Shown here in pieces: positions 60,753 to 64,000 of a DNA stretch of 64,000 nt (positions within the stretch are counted from its first letter, which is position 1; each line of letters begins with the position of its first letter). The position numbers and the translations under genes are program-made. This stretch comes from Planomonospora sp. ID67723 (GTDB lineage Bacteria; Actinomycetota; Actinomycetes; Streptosporangiales; Streptosporangiaceae), in assembly GCF_015711605.1 (NCBI RefSeq), contig NZ_JABTEZ010000001.1, positions 186,001 through 250,000 on the forward strand, written 5' to 3'. A model generated the notes under the pieces. It ran no database searches and was not told where the DNA came from. It saw only the letters and a program-made list of their open reading frames with translations.

Positions 60753-60971
60753 TCAAGCCTCTCCGACACGGTCCTCGTCGAACTCGCCGTTCCTGATGCC
60801 GCCGGTGAAGGCCCGCCACTGGTCCGGGGAGAACGTCAGAACCGGGCCGCCAGGGTCCTTGCTGTCGCGGACGGCGACGATGCCGGGGAGGTTGTCGGCC
60901 ACCTCGACGCAGTGGTTGCCGCTGCCGCTCAGGCTGCTCCTGCGCCAGACGGCGCTCGACAGATCAGTCAT
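60753..60971 (-). CDS. DUF397 family protein
   Basis: The 72-aa protein has the DUF397 hallmarks VWRRSSLSGSGNHCVEVADN, VAVRDSKDPGGPVLTFSPDQWRAFTGGI. DUF397 proteins normally pair with an XRE-DUF5753 regulator, of which only the tail remains here. Its start overlaps that tail's stop by eight bases. Possible antitoxin-like role is inferred from the family only. Confidence 0.88.
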   Translation of the reverse strand: MTDLSSAVWRRSSLSGSGNHCVEVADNLPGIVAVRDSKDPGGPVLTFSPDQWRAFTGGIRNGEFDEDRVGEA

Positions 60972-61240
60972 GAGACAGACGCTCCCTGGCCTTGGTGATC
61001 AACCCCGTGGAGTCCTCCGGGGCCAGAGCCACGTCCCAGATGTGGGCGTACGCCAGCGTATAGCGATCCACCTGATCCGAGCTCTCGACATATATGTCAC
61101 CTGCCGCGCCCTGCACATAGGCCACGTCAGGATCGGCTTCCTCGGGAAAAGACAACAGGATGAACGCCCCTTCCAGCCCGGCGTGCGCTCCAACGCTGTA
61201 CGGCAGGACGCGGATCGTCACGTTGGACCGCCGGGCCGCG
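60964..61240 (-). pseudogene. DUF5753 regulator, C-terminal fragment
   Basis: TIRVLPYSVGAHAGLEGAFI, SFPEEADPDVAYVQGAAGDI, VESSDQVDRYTLAYAHIWDV and ALAPEDSTGLITKARERLS form the end of the DUF5753 domain of Scr1-type XRE regulators. The HTH and first half of the domain are missing upstream of ~61240, where the frame becomes non-coding. It lies beside the low-GC island. Confidence 0.75.
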
Positions 61241-61484
61241 AACGGCCTGGCCCCCGTGGAGGTGATCGACGACGGCTCGGCCACCACCATGCCCCTCCTC
61301 CGTGCCCCTCCTCCGCGCCGCCGCGCCCGACGGCGGGGCTGTTCGCAGTATGTGACCGGCTTCCTTCGAGCGGGCTGGAAGGAGCGTTCCTGCCGGAGAC
61401 AAGTGATCCCCAAGTGATCGGTACCAGGCTGAGAACCCTGCCGGGGAGGGCCACCGCTCCCCTGCGGTGTCTGAAGGAGGATCC

Positions 61485-61883
61485 ATGACCGCATCCCAGG
61501 GCGGGGCCGAGGACGAGCCCTTCGTTCCCAGGAGACTCCGCGACCCCGCCGAGGACCCGCCGCCACCACCTCGTCCCCCGATGAACCGCTGGGTCCGCGT
61601 CCTCCTGCTGGTGCTCCTGTTCACCGTCATGGCCGCCGTGCTGGGAGTCTCCCTGCGGGGGATGCGCTTCTCCTCCCCGTCCTCCGACCAGGAGAGCGCT
61701 CGGTGCGTGGACACGAGTTCACAGCGGTCCGACGGCACGCACCTGGTCGTCGACGGCCGCAACTGCGAAAGCGGCGGAGACGAGGACGACCGCCGTTACC
61801 GCTGGGAGAGCTCCGGCTCCTCACGCGATCTCGACCGCGGGATCCTGGAACTGATCAGGGAGTCGCTGGACGGACGCCGCTAG
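61485..61883 (+). CDS. Hypothetical single-pass membrane protein, 132 aa
   Basis: A Pro-rich acidic N-terminus (DPAEDPPPPPRPPMN), one membrane helix (WVRVLLLVLLFTVMAAVLGVSL) and a Ser/Asp-rich external tail with two cysteines (SARCVDT, GRNCESG). GAAGGAGG lies five bases before the ATG, the best ribosome-binding site in this part. No family recognised. Confidence 0.75.
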   Translation: MTASQGGAEDEPFVPRRLRDPAEDPPPPPRPPMNRWVRVLLLVLLFTVMAAVLGVSLRGMRFSSPSSDQESARCVDTSSQRSDGTHLVVDGRNCESGGDEDDRRYRWESSGSSRDLDRGILELIRESLDGRR

Positions 61884-61905
61884 ATCCCGGCCCCGGCGGA
61901 GCCTG

Positions 61906-62874
61906 CTACGCGCCGACGGCCGAGACCTCCTTGCGGTACGCGCTGGGGCTCATCCCCCGGATCCGCTTGAAGGCCGTGCTGAAACCGAACGCGTCGGCGT
62001 AGCCGACCCGGCGGGCCACCGAGGTGACCGTCGTGGCCGGTTCGGCGAGCAGGTCGGCGGCGAGCGCCATCCGCCACTCCGTCAGGTACGCCAGCGGGGA
62101 CTCGCCCACCAGCTCGGTGAAGCGCTTGGCCAGCGTGGTGCGGGAGACCCCCGCCTCCGCGGCCAGGGAGGTGAGCGTCCACGGCCGGTCCGGCGCCTCG
62201 TGCATGGCGCGCAGCGCCGGTCCCGCCACGTCGTCGCCGAGCGCGCGGTACCAGGCGGGCGGGACGGACTCGGGCCGGTCGAACCATTCCCGAAGCGTGC
62301 AGACCAGCAACCAGTCCAGCAGACGGTCCAGCACGATCTGCCGGCCCGGCCGCTCCCCGGCGAGCTGCGCCTCGAAGTAGTCGCGCAGCGGCCCGCAGTC
62401 GTGGTGGTCCGCCACGACGAGCACCGGCGGCAGCACCCGCAGCAGCCGCCTGGGTGCCTCGCCCCGGACGTGGTACGCCCCGGCCATCATCACCGTGCGG
62501 CCCTCCAGCTCCCCCGGCCCGCCCGGCTCTCCCCGGCGGCCGTCCCCGGTCCCGGCGGTGCGCGGCCCGGCCTTCACCACGCCGCCGCAGCGCACGTCGA
62601 GCGGCGGATGCGGCCGCGCGGCGGCGCCGGGCTCGTCGGCGAACACGAACGGCTCGGGCCCGCGCACGATCGCCACCTCGCCCAGCCGTACGGCGTGCGG
62701 CCGGCCGCCGTCTCCCGGGGGGATGATCCATCCTCCCTCCCCGCGCAGCGGCACGCACAGCGTCATGGATGCGCCGTCGGTGAAGCGCAGCGCCCACGGC
62801 GGCGACAGCACCGACCGGCCGAAGACGGCGCCGTCGGCGCGCACGCCCCGGAGCAGATCGTCGAAGGGGTCCAT
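61906..62874 (-). CDS. AraC family transcriptional regulator (cupin_6 type)
   Basis: About 322 aa. The N-terminal half is a cupin-like sensor (DDLLRGVRADGAVFGRSVLSPPWALRFTDGAS, MTLCVPLRGEGGWIIPPGD) and the C-terminal ~110 residues are an AraC pair of HTHs (PWTLTSLAAEAGVSRTTLAKRFTELVGESPLAYLTEWRM, SVARRVGYADAFGFSTAFKRIRGMSPSAYRK). It is divergent from the NmrA-like gene and likely controls it through repeats in the 125-bp gap. ATG 62874 is preferred over frames open to 62946. Confidence 0.87.
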   Translation of the reverse strand: MDPFDDLLRGVRADGAVFGRSVLSPPWALRFTDGASMTLCVPLRGEGGWIIPPGDGGRPHAVRLGEVAIVRGPEPFVFADEPGAAARPHPPLDVRCGGVVKAGPRTAGTGDGRRGEPGGPGELEGRTVMMAGAYHVRGEAPRRLLRVLPPVLVVADHHDCGPLRDYFEAQLAGERPGRQIVLDRLLDWLLVCTLREWFDRPESVPPAWYRALGDDVAGPALRAMHEAPDRPWTLTSLAAEAGVSRTTLAKRFTELVGESPLAYLTEWRMALAADLLAEPATTVTSVARRVGYADAFGFSTAFKRIRGMSPSAYRKEVSAVGA

Positions 62875-62889
62875 GACCGTCAAGATATG

Positions 62890-62958
62890 CCCGCCGTACG
62901 GCCCGCACGCCGTACGGACGCCCCGGACGGACGATCGCGCATGCACGCCGTACGGACG
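62890..62958. promoter_or_regulatory. Repeated gccgtacgg sites in the AraC/NmrA divergent gap
   Basis: gcacgccgtacggacg occurs at 62905-62920 and again at 62943-62958; a third related ccgccgtacggc lies at 62890-62902. The core CCGTACGG is palindromic. The two exact copies are 38 bp apart, on nearly the same face of the helix, as expected for AraC binding. Confidence 0.6.
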
Positions 62959-62999
62959 GCCATGGCCCGGTCCCGGTGCCGGCCGGTTGACTCCATGTC

Positions 63000-63833
63000 A
63001 TGACGACACATGGGGATCAGGTCCTCGTACTGGGCGCCACCGGCAAGACCGGGCGGCGGGTGGCAAGGCGGCTCCGGGAGGCGGGCCGGACCGTGCGGGC
63101 GGCGTCCCGCTCGGGTGAGGTGCGGTTCGACTGGTACCGGCCGGACACCTGGGCCACCGCGCTGGAGGGCTCCTCGGCGGTGTACCTCGTCGCCCCGGAC
63201 GACCCCGCGCCCGTCCACGACTTCGTCAAGCAGGCGACGGCCTCGGGCGTGCGCCGGTTCGTGGCGCTGTCCGGGCGGGGCATCGAGCACGTGGGCGACG
63301 ACTTCGGCCAGGGCATGGTCGCCGCGGAGCGGGCCGTGCGCGAATCCGGCGTGGAGTGGACGATCATCCAGCCGAACAACTTCGACCAGAACTTCGACGA
63401 GGACCTCTGGCGGGAGCCGCTGCGGGCCGGCCGCCTCGCCCTGCCGATCGGGGACGTGCCGGAGCCGTTCGTCGACGTCGAGGACGTGGCCGAGGTCGCG
63501 GCGGTCCTGCTGACGGAGGACGGGCACGCCGGGCGGGTGTACGAGCTGTCGGGGCCGCGCGGGCTGACCTTCGAGGAGGCGGCCGAGACGATCGCGCGGG
63601 CGGCGGGCCGGACGATCGAGTACGTGGAGCTGACCCCGGGAGAGTATCGCGGGGAACTGCTCGCCGAGGGGTATCCGGAGGCCGCCGCCCGGGCGCTCGG
63701 GGCGTTGTTCGAGGTGCACCGGGCCGGGCACCTGGCCGGGGTCGCCGACGGGGTGCGGCGGGTGCTCGGCCGCGAGCCGGCCGCTTTCGAGGACTACGCC
63801 GCCCGGGCCGCGGCCGCAGGCGCGTGGGCCTGA
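63000..63833 (+). CDS. NmrA-like NAD(P)H-binding reductase
   Basis: The 277-aa protein has a Rossmann start VLVLGATGKTGRRVARRLREAGRTVRAASR, VYLVAPDDPAPVHDFVKQA, VEWTIIQPNNFDQNF and the VDVEDVAEVAAVLLTEDGHAGRVYELSGP motif of NmrA/YtfG-type proteins. These are quinone reductases or redox sensors. It is divergent from the AraC gene, the usual arrangement for this family. Confidence 0.88.
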   Translation: MTTHGDQVLVLGATGKTGRRVARRLREAGRTVRAASRSGEVRFDWYRPDTWATALEGSSAVYLVAPDDPAPVHDFVKQATASGVRRFVALSGRGIEHVGDDFGQGMVAAERAVRESGVEWTIIQPNNFDQNFDEDLWREPLRAGRLALPIGDVPEPFVDVEDVAEVAAVLLTEDGHAGRVYELSGPRGLTFEEAAETIARAAGRTIEYVELTPGEYRGELLAEGYPEAAARALGALFEVHRAGHLAGVADGVRRVLGREPAAFEDYAARAAAAGAWA

Positions 63834-63910
63834 CGGTCTGCGACCGCTGCAGTGGCAGTGACACCTGAAGCTTGGACATCTAGTGACAAAAGCACCACTA
63901 CGCTCGAAGT

Positions 63911-64000
63911 ATGTCCGACCAGTCTGCCTGCCACTGCCTCCTCTGCGAGGAGCACGACGTGACGCCCGACGACGTCGACCTGCGCCTGATGCGGAGCGTC
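63911..64000 (+). CDS. Start of a Cys-containing hypothetical protein (DUF4262-like), cut by the window end
   Basis: Only 30 residues are visible: SACHCLLCEEHDVTPDDVDLRL. The C-x-C-x2-C start resembles DUF4262 proteins but is too short to be certain. TACGCT lies six bases before the ATG with no Shine-Dalgarno sequence, so the message may be leaderless. agtgaca is repeated at 63857-63863 and 63882-63888. Confidence 0.45.
   Translation, partial: MSDQSACHCLLCEEHDVTPDDVDLRLMRSV

Overview
The window is chromosomal DNA of a high-GC actinomycete. The genes are mostly GC-rich in the third codon position, use many GTG starts, and include families typical of filamentous actinobacteria: DUF397/DUF5753 pairs, XRE-DUF5919, DUF5959, DUF6000, WYL regulators, MEDS/HATPase proteins and a mycothiol-dependent enzyme. 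The gene content resembles Streptosporangiales (Nonomuraea/Streptosporangium-like) more than Streptomyces, but no species can be named. There is no rRNA, CRISPR array, complete prophage or obvious biosynthetic cluster.

Layout. 1-8.5 kb: end of a protein O-mannosyltransferase, an AI-2E family exporter, an NTF2-like protein, a secreted SMP-30-like protein divergent from its probable MarR regulator, a DUF5959 protein, an AAA ATPase, an integrase remnant fused up against an RraB-like gene, and tRNA-Ala(CGC). 8.6-16 kb: a conserved leftward block galU, glp (MoeA/gephyrin-like), moaC, mog, a GNAT gene and glpR, which couples molybdopterin-type proteins to the division receptor GlpR/SepX. It is flanked by rightward 5-formyltetrahydrofolate cyclo-ligase, a cation/proton antiporter and an FmdB zinc ribbon protein. 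16-22.6 kb: drug exporter with a fused winged helix, MTA phosphorylase, a SAF/CpaB-like protein, MscL, a VanY-type peptidase and tRNA-Arg(CCT).

22.6-32.7 kb is an accessory region rich in wreckage: IS3-like and IS5-like fragments, a GntR fragment, a Nudix gene apparently split into two pieces about 3.9 kb apart, frameshifted genes, and an AlbA/Schlafen-type ATPase behind a perfect 28-bp palindrome, with a small copied piece of that ATPase downstream. 32.7-42.3 kb holds regulator/enzyme pairs: a molybdopterin oxidoreductase with a TetR, a DUF3995 protein with a second TetR, a SnoaL-ECF sigma factor with a VOC protein, an erythromycin-esterase-like protein, an MpaB-like oxygenase and a diguanylate cyclase. 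42.3-57.6 kb holds an envelope-stress type operon (YihY, DUF3618, holin-like), a xylose-type ABC importer, an RsbW/MEDS-type regulator and many single metabolic genes.

57.7-60.7 kb is visibly lower in GC (hand counts of three 60-base lines gave 62, 53 and 45 percent, against 75 percent for one ordinary line near 50.3 kb). It contains the most unusual locus: an EACC1 protein translationally coupled to a single protein that joins a caspase-like protease, an SRA/YDG modified-base reader and an HNH nuclease, followed by a frameshifted vsr gene. It is best read as a horizontally acquired conflict/defence module. The window closes with a decapitated DUF5753 regulator next to DUF397, a small membrane protein, an AraC regulator divergent from an NmrA-like reductase, and the start of a further gene.
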